Positions 32,620-45,021 of a stretch of 64,000 nucleotides of DNA are shown piece after piece (positions within the stretch are counted from its first letter, which is position 1; each line of letters begins with the position of its first letter). The stretch comes from Zizania palustris. Taxonomy: Eukaryota; Streptophyta; Magnoliopsida; Poales; Poaceae. The stretch is taken from the NCBI GenBank assembly GCA_019279435.1, contig JAAALK010000287.1, positions 61,817,144 to 61,881,143 of the forward strand, given 5' to 3'. The notes below the pieces were generated by a model. It had not been told where the DNA came from. It saw only the letters and a program-made list of their open reading frames with translations, and searched no databases. A program made the position numbers and the translations under genes.

Positions 32620-32848
32620 GATGAATTCCCAATCTAGCACGGGTTCAGAGAGCACCGTCGATGACATGCTGAAGGCTATTATGCAACTCCTAGATGCCAT
32701 CAAAGAGATGTTGCGACCGCTGCAACCAATACAATCCTTGGAGGAGAGGGTCACCGTGCTAGAGGAGAAGGTCCTCGAGGAGGAAGCTGACGTGAAGCAA
32801 CTCGTAGGCAGGCTTGAAGCACGGTCTGCCCTTGTAGAAGAAGTGTGA
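32620..32848 (+). CDS. Short gag-like coiled-coil ORF
   Basis: The ORF begins MNSQSSTGSESTVDDMLKAI and continues with heptad-rich EERVTVLEEKVLEEEADVKQ to a stop at 32846. It lies 20 bases after the primer-binding site and resembles the N-terminal coiled coil of grass retrotransposon gag proteins, which would continue far longer. Here it stops at 75 residues and no capsid domain or zinc knuckle follows, so it is a gag stub. Confidence 0.45.
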
Positions 32849-33110
32849 AACCAAGGGTGGTTTCTGTCTGTATGATGAGTGATTGACAAGGATGAGCGGT
32901 TGAGCGATTGGTTGAGTGTTGGGTTGTGTGCATCGAAGGGTTCGATGTACGGATGAGGTTTGTGTGCCGAGGGTTTCGGTGGTGCGTCGCGTTCTTATTT
33001 TGGCTTGTCTTGGATGTGTAGAGTGGAGATGCTGACCAACTGTCGATGACAACTAATCGAGGGTCAAGCGGGGAGCTCGATGCCGGAGGATCAAGGAGGC
33101 CAGACGAAGT
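32849..33110. other. Internal sequence of the small element, unidentified
   Basis: Starting at about 32847 some 45 bases (GTGAAACCAAGGGTGG ... GATGAGTGATTG) resemble the start of the solo Sirevirus-type LTR as read on the minus strand from 25818. The likeness then fades. Nothing else is recognised before the insertion at 33111. Confidence 0.35.
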
Positions 33111-36062
33111 TGGAGAAGATCTCAAGAGTGCACAAAAAGACTAAGCAAGACTTGGACGGACGGATGGAAGCGACGGCGTGATGACCGGGTCTGCGAGAGG
33201 GAGGACAGGGCAAGTATTTAGGTGGCTCGAGGGAATCGAGAGCGGAAAAGGCTTGCTGGCGCTCGGAGTTGCAAAGCAGTGTCATGAGTGGAAGAGTTGA
33301 GAGGCTTTGTCGGTTTTTGCTGAAAACCGACGATTCACTAAATGTTTTTAAATACAATAAATAAGAGTTTAGTTTTAGTTTGAGTAATTAAGTTTAATAG
33401 TGTAATATTTTGGTATATTTTTAGAATGGTCTTATTCTAAAAATATATTGAAAGTTGAGTCTTATTGTAATTTTTCTTTTAAGTCAAATAGGGTAATGTT
33501 CATAATACTTAATTCTGAAATTGCCTAAGGGGTCTTGTGTAAAAGAGTCTTCTAGAATGTGCCTACTTAAGGGGGACTTCATCCATAAAGTTAGCTGAAC
33601 ACTTTTGGATCATATTTTTAATCAAGAAAACACTATAGACTGTTGTTCATCAAACATCTCCTGATTTGCAATAGGGATTTCGGAACTGTAGCAGGTAAGT
33701 TTTTCGGTTTCTGTTTTCTTGCGCTAGAGTGATCTGATATCTCCTGTTTTCTCTGGATTCTCTTGAACCTTTGATCTGTTGAGTTTGGGATTCAATCCAA
33801 GGAAGAATAGCTACAACCAGAAAATAAAGGAGCACTGCAATGAAACAAGAAACAGAAACGAGAGTCTGAGTTTTCAATCGGTTTTCTCAACTGAGAGGCT
33901 TTTTGATCCTTCTTCTGGATTTATCGGACGAGCTACAACTGCTACTATTTTTCATGGAGGAGCTACAGAGAGGGAGGTCTTTTTGCCGGATAGACACAGA
34001 AGATAATTTGGATTGCGTTTGCCTGGTATTCACGGAATTTCAAGAGATTCGTGGGCTATGTTCTTGCTTGTTTTTCTCTGTTGGTTCTGTCGATTTATGT
34101 AGATCCACTGCCTAGATCCAACATGTGATAGATCATGTGTTCCTAAAATGCTACAGAGATTCCGATTAAAATACAGTTTCTGTATTGAGTTTTGTGAGAA
34201 ATATTTCATAAGTTGGTTCACTGTATCTGTCAATCTTTGCATGAAATGTTTATGATTTTTCTTGTAAGTATTTTTATCAGAAACATTTTGGTTGAAATGA
34301 GTTTTCTATGTCAAGAGAATTATATTGATTACTAAGAAAGTTTACCTCTCATCTGTGTGTAAGCTAATTCTGTGCAACTAGTGTTGAGTAAATATCTGCT
34401 GTGGAGTATTCAGATCTCAAAGTTTTGTTTTAAACTGATTGAGTGTTGAAAGTCTCTTTGGGGAGTTTTCAGTAGTATTGTATTTGATCCAAAACTTTCA
34501 TATATTGTTCCATACTTAGTTTGAATCTGAATGGAATGATAATCACAATATAGTTTATACTTTTATACTCTGAATTTTCTTTTACTTCTGATATTGAATT
34601 TGTTCCTGTTCTGGCCCATTTGTTTCTTGAGTCTAGAATTACAGTTATTTTGTCTGAAACATTTTGTTTATTGTCAGTTTTGTGTCAAGTTTTTGAAACC
34701 TAAAGAGTGGCCATGAGCTACTAGTTCAATCAATACACATTATCTATTCTGAACTTTTTGGGAACCTTGATTTCTTAGGTTTGATTTGTTTACTATGTTG
34801 TTTTTTAGTTTTCATCATTGAGCTAAAAGTACCAAACTAAATTTTCATATCTGAACTCATTTCAAAGTTCAACTTCTTTAAATTGGTTCAAGTTTCTCTT
34901 CTGAACTATAGAACTGTTTTAAATACTTCTAACATTTCAGATACATTTAGTTTTTCCTGGAATTATAGTTCTGTCATTTTGAAGTGGTAGACTATTCAGT
35001 TTTACTGTTAAACATATATCCTGTGTTAAGATTCAATTTTCAGTTCAGTTTTCATTTGAGCTCTGTTCTGGTTGTGATGGTTGTCTTTTTTCTGAATTTC
35101 TGAATATTACTGGTACTCATGACATTTATTCTGCTCTGAATTTATTCTGCTCTGAACGTGTTGTTGAGTGTCAAATAAAATACTGTTGTAATTCTAGATC
35201 TGATTCCATGCACTGTTTTGAGACTGAAATTTTTTTGAAGTAATCTGAATTAAAATAACTGGGAAGGCAGCAATCTATGTTCTTATTTTGATAAAAGTAG
35301 CCACTGTTTGTCATCAAAGAGTGAGCTCAACTTCAAGCCTTGATCAGAAGAAGTGCATGTTTAAACTGAATTGAAGTTAAAGAGAAGATCTGATTCGGTA
35401 ATCAGTTTGAAACAAGTGACACTATTCATCCTCAAGAAGTTTTCAGAAATTGTGTGATTTCAACTAAAATACATTAGTAACATTCTGATTCATCTTATGA
35501 CATTTGATCTGGGATAATGTGTCATATAGAAAATCTGTTTTCCAAAATTTGGATTTTTCAAGTGTTCTGGAGTATTCTGATTTGCTGATAGTGAATTGTG
35601 AGATATCCAGATTGGTCTTTTACTATTTTGAATCTATATCTATTGAAAAGAAGCAATCATTTCTTTGATTTTAAATCTGAAAAGTAATTTATTTGAGATT
35701 TGCTTCAAAATGAATTGAATTCTGAGTCTAGCATGATGTTAATCAAAGTTGCACAATTCTGAATTTTTGAGCTATCTCAGAGTTTCAGTCACCGATATAA
35801 CTCTGTCGTTCATCCAGTCATCGATCTACACATTGTAGTTTGACATATCAATTGTCGACAAAGTGTGTTGATACTTCAAACTCCGAACATGACTGAACTC
35901 TAAATTTGAAAAGAGTTTGTTGCTATGATTCATTCTGTTTGGTTTAGATCTGAATCTGAATTTTTTGAAGGAGCGTTGGGTGATTTGAAAAGGCCATCTG
36001 ATTCAGGAGAATTTATCGAGGCGCCTATTCACTCCCCTCTAGTCACTATTCCGATCCCACAA
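33111..36062 (+). repeat. 5' LTR of the gag-only element
   Basis: Starts TGGAGAAGATCTCAAGAG and ends CCGATCCCACA(A). The last part (GGCGCCTATTCACTCCCCTCT) is the shared 3'-end signature of the Sirevirus LTRs in this window. It contains long AT-rich, T-rich tracts with little coding potential. Confidence 0.85.
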
Positions 36063-36063
36063 T

Positions 36064-36075
36064 TGGTATCAAAGC
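36064..36075 (+). other. Primer-binding site of the gag-only element
   Basis: TGGTATCAAAGC, a one-mismatch complement to the initiator Met-tRNA 3' end, one or two bases after the 5' LTR. Confidence 0.9.
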
Positions 36076-36151
36076 CGGTTAGATCACCAGTTGACCTTAA
36101 CCGGTTTGTGATCCTTGTTTTGGCGACATAGAAAGAAACTCAAAAATTCCG

Positions 36152-38523
36152 ATGTTTGATGGTCATGACTTTGCTTATTGGAAGGTGCGCATGGAGGCTT
36201 ACCTTCTAAGCCAAGGAAGTTCCATTTGGGACATTGTTGATTCCCAATATGTGATCCCTGAAGCTCGCACTTCAGAGATTGAGAAATTACAGTACGAATG
36301 TAATAGCAAAGCAAGAAACATATTGTTCATCAATCTGAGTCGCAAAGAGTTTGACAGGGTCTAGCACCTACTAACTGTGCGTGAAATTTGGATCACTTTG
36401 AAAACTTTTCATGAGGGCACTACTCAGATTAAGGCTAGGAGGCAAAGCACTTATAATCAAGAATACCAAATGTTTGTGCAAGGCCCCGATGAATCTATAG
36501 ATGCCATGTTTGCATGTTTTGATGGAATTGTGAGTAATTTGCGCTCCACTGGGACTTTGGCTTACTCTGACCATGATAGGGCGATCAAACTTCTCTATGC
36601 TCTTGATCGTAGCATATGGGAGGTGAAGATCTCTAGTATTGAAGAGTCGGCAAGTTTTGACACTTTGACTTGCGACGAACTCTTTATTAAGCTCAAGTCC
36701 ACCGAGATTGCCAAGGCGTCTCATCCAGGAGTCAGAAACTCTTTGTTGCCTTCTATTGCTTTAGTTTCCGGTCCTAGTAGTGGTACTCATCTGGAGGTAA
36801 CTTTTCTGGTGTTTCTGAAGTTTGTGCTTATTCTGGTGCTTTTGACTTGTCCTCTCTTGTCTCTGTCACAAAAGAACAAGTGAACACTCTAGATGATGAG
36901 GAGCTAGCTCTCATTGTTAAGAAGTTCACTCGCTTCTACAATGATAGACGAGACCAAAGGAGAGGAGGGTCACATGGGTGTTTTGAATGTGGAGATACGT
37001 CTCACATAAAATCAAATTTCCCTAAATTAAAAATGAAAAATGAAAATGAGTACAAGCACCAAAAGTGGAACAAGAAACATTACTACAAAGAGAAATGCGA
37101 AAAAGTGGCTAAAAGAGTAGCCAGAGCTTTTGTGGCCACCCTCAGCGACATCGATGGTACATCAAACGAGGAGCCAAGCTCGGAGGAAGAGGAGCCTCCC
37201 AAGAAAGAGAAGAAGGAGAAGAAGGAGAAGAAGACAATGGACCTCACCGATCTTTGCTTCGTTGTCGACGGCAACGATAGCATCGACGAGCTCGACACTT
37301 CTGAGGTATATCTATCTCGTGATCAGCTTCTTGTTCAAAATGATGAATTGCATGATGCTGTTTGTTCTCAGGATAGATTACTTAAACTTGCTGCTAAAGA
37401 ACGAAAAGAACTAAAATTCAGACTTGAAACTATTTCCACTGAACTTGCAATTTTGAAATCTAAGTCTGAAGATGTCGAAGGTGAGTCATGTCTTATTGTC
37501 ATGAATGAACTTGCTCAGCTGCGTTTTACACATGCTCAAACTGTTGAAAAACTTGAATTAACTAAAAAGCAGCTTTTGGTGGTGGAGTCTAGTCCTACGG
37601 TCATCAACGAATGCATAAACTGTCCTTTATATGTTGAAAGAATTAATTTGAGAGATAGGCATGTTGATGAACTTAAGGCTAGATTGGAGAGTGCTGAGTG
37701 TTCTAAGGATGTGAAATCGGCGTGTCCCACCCGCATCACCCTTAAGGACCAACTCAGCTTTGCTAGAGAGAAAGTCAAAAAACTGAAATGTGAAAATGAT
37801 TATCTTCTCTCCATGGTGGAGAAATGCACTAAAGGCAAGGATAGGATGAATTTGCTTTTGGCTAAAACAAAATTATGTGCTGATAGGGCAGGGTTAGCTC
37901 TAGGGTTGGGCTATGAGAGAACTACTTCAAACACTTTGAGCGAAACTGTGTTCACTCCTCCCACTACCCTTGAGAAAGAGAGAGTCCACTTAGACACTGA
38001 TCAAAAAACCAAGAATCCTACTCAACCTACAAATAAAGCTCTTTGTTCACCAGATGAACCTCCTCAGCAAAAACCCAAGAAAACTGTGAGATTTGTGCTT
38101 GAGACCCATGCTTACACACCCAAGAGAGTGTATCACCGCTCCTATTATCATCGGGTGGGTCACTTGGTTGGGTTTTGCTTTCGTCATATCAAGGATGAAC
38201 GACATTCTTTTGTGATGAACTTTTAGGACATGCATTACCCATCTTCAGGTATGCATAAGTCCGCTTTTCGCTCTTATCCTGATTTTGAGGCCCCACATGG
38301 TTTCATGAGAGATTATGCCCCTCGTGGTGTACACCATGCTTCATATGGTGCTAGACCACGTGTAAGAGGCTTTGATTTTCGACAGGTTGGGAGACCTCGT
38401 CGTTTTCTAGGTTCGCGCTTTGTAGGTAGACCACACACTTTTTATCATGGTTCATATCCTGTGCATGATCAGTCTACTACTTTGCCTGGTTCTCGAGTTT
38501 TGCAATACTGGATTCCAAAATAG
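36152..38523 (+). pseudogene. Sirevirus-type gag with two stops and one frameshift
   Basis: It begins MFDGHDFAYWKVRMEAYLLS, the copia gag N-terminal motif, followed by REIWITLKTFHEGT and LTCDELFIKLKSTE. A TAG interrupts at 36361 where the family has Gln. After a frame change near 36800 the frame is open from 36847 to 38226. It contains the zinc knuckle CFECGDTSHIKSNFPK (His in place of the usual Gly, last Cys replaced by Phe), a Lys/Glu-rich block and a coiled coil. A second degenerate knuckle YHRSYYHRVGHLVGFCFRH follows. A TAG at 38224 separates the Arg/Gly/Phe-rich tail (38230-38523). Confidence 0.88.
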
Positions 38524-39732
38524 TTTTTCACTCACCCTATCACTGAGCATCCAAGATCTTCTAGCATGTTTTGAGGGGGAGTTGTGTAGTACTGCTTGAG
38601 CTTCTGTTATATGATTAATTGCTTTTACATATACATGCTTTGCTATGCCTTTGACATATTGTCTTTAATACTGCTGAATATAGTTGGTTTGGATACATCT
38701 GATAATTGTCATGAGCATGGCTTATATTTGTGAAAATTTGAAAATGATCACTGCTTAGTCTAGAAACTAGCATGAATAGGTTGAGTGCTTTTGCTATCTT
38801 TTACATACCTGATAGCTAGGTCCTTTTCAATTGGATGCTAATACGCGTCTTGATCATTTTTTCAAAAATATTGTGTTGAAAATTAAAATGAATGAAAATG
38901 AAAATGAAAGAAAATGAAAATGAATGATATTCATGCTGGTGTGTGCTAAAATTGAAAAGATCCAGGTGGGTTTGCTTTGTCACACTACTTTGTTCTGGAC
39001 TACTTACCATAGCAGTTTGGTATGAACTAGGACATTGAAGTGTTTGCCGAGACCATTGCTTTAATATTCTGATGGTTTCAACCTAGGATTAGCATGGTTG
39101 GTTAGCATAAGGTTGACATGCAAATAACCCCTTACACAAAAATGAAAAATTCAAATTCATTGCATATCAAGTTTGCTGAAGCTCCTTGCAGTGGGCTATG
39201 CTTATCTGGTTTGTGCTTGATTAGCTTTTGCACCTCATGCGTTGCTATGCCTAGTATGCTAGTCTGAGTAGTGATGTTTTTATTTGCTAAAAACTTAAAA
39301 TGCTTGCTCAAGCTTTTTGTTTAGATGGTATTCATTTGAGTGTTTCATATAATACTTTTAGACAATTTTCAAAGCAAATGCTTGTTTGTACTATAATTGG
39401 AGTTACTCATGTTTCAGAAGCTTGCATCTATACTCTATCCTCACACCCCTCTTTCCATCTTTTATCTCCTTGATGCTTGAATTGCCAAAGGGGGAGAAAT
39501 AGTTTACATGATGCTTTTGGAGGCTTTTGGATTGCTTGTTAAGGGGGAGTAATGGCTTTTATGATGCATTGAGATGCTTTCGCCAAAATGCTTTTGCTCA
39601 ATAGAGAGAGATCTTTTACCAAGTGACATGTTTTTGCTCTTTTATGAGTTTTTATGGTCACTTGTGCACTTAACTTGAAACCTTCATTATGTCTTTGCTT
39701 GGGGTTGTCAATGCACTCATCAAGGGAGAAGT
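38524..39732 (+). other. 3' non-coding region of the gag-only element with repeated polypurine tracts
   Basis: Purine tracts occur at about 38573 (GAGGGGGAG), 39487 (AAGGGGGAGAAA), 39541 (AAGGGGGAG) and finally 39722 (AAGGGAGAAG) next to the 3' LTR. The stretch around 38960-39060 matches on the opposite strand the equivalent region of the full Sirevirus (14560-14670). No ORF is present. Confidence 0.72.
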
Positions 39733-40194
39733 TGGAGAAGATCTCAAGAGTGCACGAAAAGACTGAGCAAGACTTGGATTGACGGATGGAAGCAACGGCA
39801 TGACGACCGGGTGTGCGAGATGGAGGCTAGGGCAAGTATTCAGGCGGCTCGAGGGAATCGAGAGCGGAAAAGGCTTGCTGGTGCTTAGAGTCGCAAAGCG
39901 GTGTCATGAGTCGAAGAGTTGAGAGGCTTTATCGGTTTTTGCTGAAAACCGTCAATTCACTAAATGTTTTAAATACAATAAACAGGAGTTTAGTTTTAGT
40001 TTGAGTAATTCAGTTTAATAGTGTAATCTTTTGGTATATTTTTAGAATGGTCTTATTCTGAAAATATATTGAAAGTTGAGTCTTATTGTAATTTTTCTTT
40101 TAAGTCAAATAGGGTAATTTTTAGAATACTTAATTCTGAAATTGCCTAAAGGGTCTTGTGTAAAAGGGTCTTCTACAATGTGCCTACTTAAGGG

Positions 40195-40470
40195 GGGAAA
40201 TTTAATTATTTGCCACTCTTATCGTTGCCACCTCTTCAAATGCCACTCTTATCGTTGGTTTTAATTATTTGCCATTGTTATCACAGACATTCTAATTATT
40301 TGCCATTATGTACCTCTAACTTGCCATGTCACCTGCCAACACAACATCCAGCGTGGCAAAAAATGTGCTTTTACCATTTTGCCCATGCTTCAAAAAATCA
40401 AAACCTAACTCTGCCATCCCTCTCCTCTTCTCCCCACGGTGCGCCGCTGGCTCCAGATCTCGCTCCCTCT
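40195..40470 (+). repeat. MULE left terminal inverted repeat
   Basis: Runs from GGGAAATTTAATT through several TTTGCCACTCTTATCG segments to GGCTCCAGATCTCGC. The right counterpart lies at 46274-46526 plus 44198-44222, divided by CACTA-3. The following GC-rich stretch to about 40780 is C/G simple sequence with only patchy similarity to 44100-44200. Confidence 0.85.
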
Positions 40471-40944
40471 GCCGGCTCTAGATCCCGCTCCCTCCACCGG
40501 TCTGCCGCCGGCCCGCCGCCAGCCATCCGCCGCCAGCTCCCTCCGCTCCCGCCGCTCCCTGCGCAAGACAGCCACCGCCGGCCCGCCGTCGGCTTCCTCC
40601 GCTCCCACCGCCGGCTCCCTTCGCTCCCGCCGCCGGCTCCCTCCGCTCCGGCGCAGGTACACTGGCCGGCGCTCGGTCTCTGCGTGGACGCCCACCTCGG
40701 TCAGGATCGGGCAGTCGGCTTGGGGCTTCCCCGGCTACCCCATTGTCTGCAGACCAGATCTGGTGCGTGTTTTCTCTCCCATTGCAGTATGTGATGAAAA
40801 ATTATGAACTTGTTTGAAAATGAAGAAAAATTTACATTTTATACTATTGTTTTAACTTGTTTTAAATTAATCTGTGTCTAGCATTAACATTTTATATTTA
40901 TATACAGTATGTGAAGAATTGATCTGTAAGAAATTGAAGTAAGG

Positions 40945-43618
40945 ATGGATTCACATGATTGTCATTCTTGGTAAGTTTTGTACTATTGTTATATTTTTGG
41001 AGTTAGATTGAATTCTAACTCCAATTTTTTGCATCTTTATTATTATGCCAGGATTGAACTTGGCTCTAATTTGTATGCGGAAAAAAATTGTTCAAAGGAA
41101 AGTAATGTCACAACTTTAAGAAAATAACCTAGTGCACATGATGACCCAAATGAAGAAGAGATATGTGATAGTAGGGAGGAAGAAAATACTGAAATTAATG
41201 TGGATTGGAGCTCGCTCCAGATTGAAAATGAGGATGGTTATGGATTTGGATTGTTGGATGAGGATGCGGTTTTTATGACAATGGGATTTGGTGTAGATGA
41301 TGATAACACAGAACCTGTAGCTAACAATCCACTAGATGTTCTAGTTATTCCTAATGATGTTGAAGATGATATTGCAGATGCTTGTATGGTTGTAAATGAT
41401 GGTGGTCCTTGTGAGTTGACAAGGACATGGGATTTGGATGATCCTAACATGGATGTTGGAACTATTTATCCTAATATGGATGACTTTAGAATGGCAGTGA
41501 AACAATACGCTATTGTCAATGAGTTTGAGCTTGGGACATTGAAGTCCGATAAAACTAGATTTAGAGGGTATTGTTCTGTTGATGGGTGTCCATGGAAAAT
41601 TTGTGCCAGGACACAGGTTGATAAGAGTGTTAGGGTACTAACATTGTTCCTTTTTACATTATATGCAAAAAATATTCACATATTGTGTGCTGCTGTTAAT
41701 TATACCTATGTTCTATTTACAGGTACAAATAAACACAAATGATCATACATGTGCATCCAATAGCAGAGTTTTTGGAAGGATGGCTTCTCAAGCTTGGGTT
41801 GTAGAAAGATCTGTACCATATTTAAAGAAGAAGCCTAGCATTGGTGCTAAGGAACTTCAGGAAGAATTACAAGATAAGTATAAAATCATCATACCATATC
41901 AGATTGTGTGGTATGGAAAACAGAGAGCTGCACAAAAATTATTTGGTGTATGGGATGACGGTTTTGATTGGCTATATAGATTCAAAGCAGAGGTGGAACT
42001 TAGATCTCCTGGTAGTATAGTTGAAATTGACACAATTAATGTGGGAGAAGATGTTCATTTTAGTAGATTTTTTTGTGCATCCAAACCTTGCATAGATGGA
42101 TTCTTAGAGGGTTGCAGACCTTATATTAGTATTGATTCTACTGCACTCAATGGGCAATGGAATGGCCATTTACCTTCTGCAACTGCATTAGATGGTCATA
42201 ATTGGATGTATCCTTTAGCATTTAGTCTTTTTGATTCAGAGACTAAAGAAAATTGGATTTGGTTTATGGAAAAGCTAAGTCAAGCATTAGGACATATTCC
42301 TGCATTAGCAATTTGTACAGATGCTTGTAAAGGACTAGAAAATGCTGTCAAAACTATATTTCCCTGGGCTGAATAGAGAGAATGCTTTAGGCACCTCATG
42401 GAGAACATGAAGAAAAAGTATCATGGTCCTGTTTATGGAAACATGTGGTCTGCAGCTAGAGCTTACAAAGTTGATAGATATGAGTTTTACCTCAATAAAG
42501 TGTTAGAGGCTAGTCCTGATGTTGCTAATTGACTTAGCAAGCACCACAACTTGCTATGGACTAGGTGTAAATTTTCTAGTGAAATAAAATGTGATTATAT
42601 CACCAATAACTTAGCAGAGTCTTGGAATAATTGGATCAAGGACTACAAGGACTTGCCTGTAGATGCTCTTGCTGATGCAATAAGAGAAAAGACCTTGGTG
42701 TTATTTGAAAAGAGGAGAAGAATAGCACAAAAGCTCTCTGGTGTAATACTTCCAGTGGTGGTACACCAGCTTAATGCAGCCTCAAAAGGATTAGGGCATT
42801 TAAAGGTAGTAAAGGGAGGGGTTGACTCAGCTGAAGTGACATAACTTTACAAAGATCTAGATGTCATAAGACATATTGTTTATCTTGATAGGAAATAATG
42901 CACTTGCTTAGAGTGGCAAATGACTGGTAAGCCGTGTGCACATGCTTTAGCCATGATCACAACACAGAGGAAACCACATATGGAGCAATATGTTGACTTG
43001 GCCTATTCTGTCCATAACTTGCAAAGAGCATATGCAAGAGTCATCCCTCACCTCACAGACACGAATCAGTGGCCACAAGTTGACAAAGGATTTAAATTAT
43101 TGCCTCCATTGTGCAAAAAGAGAGGAGTTGGTAGGCAAAGGAAGAATAGAATACCATCTTGCCTTGAGAAAGGCAAGGCCAGAAGGCAGGTTAAATGTAA
43201 AAAATGTGGAGAATTAGGACATCGTCAGACAAGTGCAAAATGTAGTTTGAATGGGACTAAAAAAAGGTACAATACTGCCATAGCATATTTTTTGAGTTCT
43301 ATTGCTTTGTACTAATACTATTTTCAGGAAAAGAAACAACAAATCTAAGTCCGAGTTAGGAAGGAAGAAGGCAAGAAATGATGCAGAAGCAAGCACTTCA
43401 AGTCCTGAAAATCCCACTGCTACAAGGTAACTCATTGTACCTATATTGTATTTGCACATTTTCTGAACCGTGTATAATTTTTTATTGTTGCAATTAGGAG
43501 TTCGGCAATGGAGTCTCCATCTGGTGCACATCCTTCTTCCACACCCACAAAGTTGGCGTTTCCGAGGAAGAAAATGGCATGTAGGAAGAAGTTGACTCCT
43601 AAGAAGAAAATTGAGTGA
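40945..43618 (+). pseudogene. MURA-type MULE transposase, five exons, five stops
   Basis: Exons 40945-40970, 41052-41634, 41723-43266, 43328-43426 and 43498-43618 keep phase with GT-AG introns. Domains in order: acidic N-terminus; MuDR N-terminal zinc-finger-like region (RFRGYCSVDGCPWKICAR); the MULE DDE core (PYISIDSTALNGQW, AICTDACKGLENAV); a SWIM zinc finger (CTCLEWQMTGKPCAHALA, about 42899); and a CCHC knuckle (CKKCGELGHRQTSAKC, about 43197). The C-terminus is Lys/Arg-rich. In-frame stops are TAA 41125, TAG 42374, TGA 42530 (Trp expected before LSKHH), TAA 42842 and TAA 42896. Apart from these the gene is complete, so it was once an autonomous element. Confidence 0.93.
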
Positions 43619-43962
43619 TGCTGGATTTTAATTCTGAGAATTGTAATGTACTTGTAATGTGGAAACTTGGCACTGCATTTTGGTACTGCATTTTGGTTTG
43701 ATGTTGTTTGGTGAACTTGGTATTGTATTTTGGTTCGGTGTGGTTTTGTGAACTAGTTGTGAAGAATGAATGTTAATTTGATGATTCAAATATCTGTATT
43801 GGTGTTCTGGGAGTGATTCAATTGGTGTTCTGGGAGTGATTCAAAGTGGCTTAAAATCTGTATTGGCATAAAAAATATGTTCTCGGAGCAAAATACCTTC
43901 ACTTTGTGTTCTGGGAGTGTCCAAAGTGTGATCAAAATTTGTTTTGAGGGATAAAAATTTAA

Positions 43963-44036
43963 TGCGTTGGTTGAGAATCAAACTGAAGACCTCCTGTGTA
44001 CTAAACTCATGCAATAACCAACTGAGCAACTACAGT
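43963..44036 (-). pseudogene. tRNA-Thr(AGT)-like pseudogene inside the MULE
   Basis: On the minus strand GCTCAGTTGGTTA matches the D arm (A box), GTTTAGTAC the anticodon loop with AGT, GGAGGTCTT the variable region and AGTTTGATTCTCAA the T arm (B box, canonical GTTCGA changed to GTTTGA). The D stem and anticodon stem are poorly paired and the acceptor ends match in only about five of seven pairs. This is a decayed tRNA or a tRNA-derived SINE head rather than a working gene. It lies between the transposase 3' end and the right inverted repeat. Confidence 0.65.
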
Positions 44037-44828
44037 TTTTGAGCAAAAGTTGTATTTTATTTGTTTTATTACTTTACAAAAACATAAAACTGAGTCCACG
44101 GGGAGGCAGGCGAGCTCGGCGCTGGGCTGTCTCGGCGCTGTCAACGACGGCGAGAGCGGAGGGAGCCGGCGGCAGGCCGACGGAGGCTGTCTTGCGCGAG
44201 GGAGCGAGATCTGGAGCCAGTGCACTACAACAATCCAGGAAACTTCCGTCGGCCAAAGCCGACGGAAGTTAGCCCTTTCCCGACGGAAGAAGCTAACTTC
44301 CGTCGGCAAAAGGCTAACTTCCGTCGGCATTTGACCGACGGAAGCGGGTAGACGGAAGTTAGCTAACTTCCGTCGGCCAAATCTAGCCGACGGAAGTTAC
44401 CAGTAAATCGGTAACTTCCGTCGGCCAAATCCTAGCCAACGAAAATTATTTTTTTTCTTTTTTCTTTTTTCTGTCGACGGGCCAATAACTTCCGTCGGCT
44501 AATGTTGGCCGACGGAAGTTAACTAAAAAATCCAAAAAAAAAGAAAATTTGCAAAATGACTACCGAGCAAAAGTTTCAGAAAAATATGCTGCCTGTACAA
44601 GTGTATGGTACAATCAAATCAGTGGAGAAATTATTGGAAATGCATTAGGTTCAGATCTTACAGCTAAAGAACACAGATCGAATATATAACAAGCAATCAC
44701 ATCAGCCGTCTTGAATGTCTAGTTTCTAGTTACTACAGAGTGATATGCATCATCAGTTGCCCCCCAGCTGAAGGTATCACCACAGGAAGCTGGACCATTC
44801 AAAACGGTGGGCAGCAGAAAAAGCACAC

Positions 44829-45021
44829 TCAATAGATTGCAACGCTCAAGTAATCCCCTATCTGCAAAACAAGTTAGCATAAATCAATTGATTTGCGCAC
44901 TAGAAAAGATTGTAAATGCAATATAGCATAGTACAGCTCTGATGAATACCTGGAAGCCCAGCTCTGCAAGAGTTTTAGCATCATCTCCCCTTCCATGACC
45001 ATAAGAGAAGGTCGAACCCAC
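44829..45021 (-). pseudogene. SAP18: Last two coding exons of a SAP18-like gene captured by CACTA-3
   Basis: SAP18 is a subunit of the Sin3 histone deacetylase and exon-junction-associated ASAP complexes. On the minus strand exon 44950-45021 (24 codons, VGSTFSYGHGRGDD then AKTLAELGFQ) is followed by a GT-AG intron. Exon 44829-44861 then encodes IGDYLSVAIY and a TGA stop. This matches the conserved end of plant SAP18 (DDSKTLSELPFEIGDYLDVAIY-like, from memory). The splice sites and frame are intact, but the N-terminal ubiquitin-like part is missing, so only the tail was captured. Confidence 0.72.

Noticed and set aside
32847..32895. Start of another Sirevirus-type LTR
   Set aside because: Only about 45 bases resemble the LTR end at 25818 and no second end or target duplication could be found, so it is noted but not called as an LTR.
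40210..40807. Open frames of 120-190 codons in the C-rich stretch after the MULE left end
   Set aside because: They start inside the terminal inverted repeat and run through simple C/G-rich sequence; the transposase begins later, at 40945.
43963..44036. A working tRNA-Thr gene
   Set aside because: D and anticodon stems do not pair well and the T-loop GTTCGA is changed to GTTTGA; kept only as a pseudogene.
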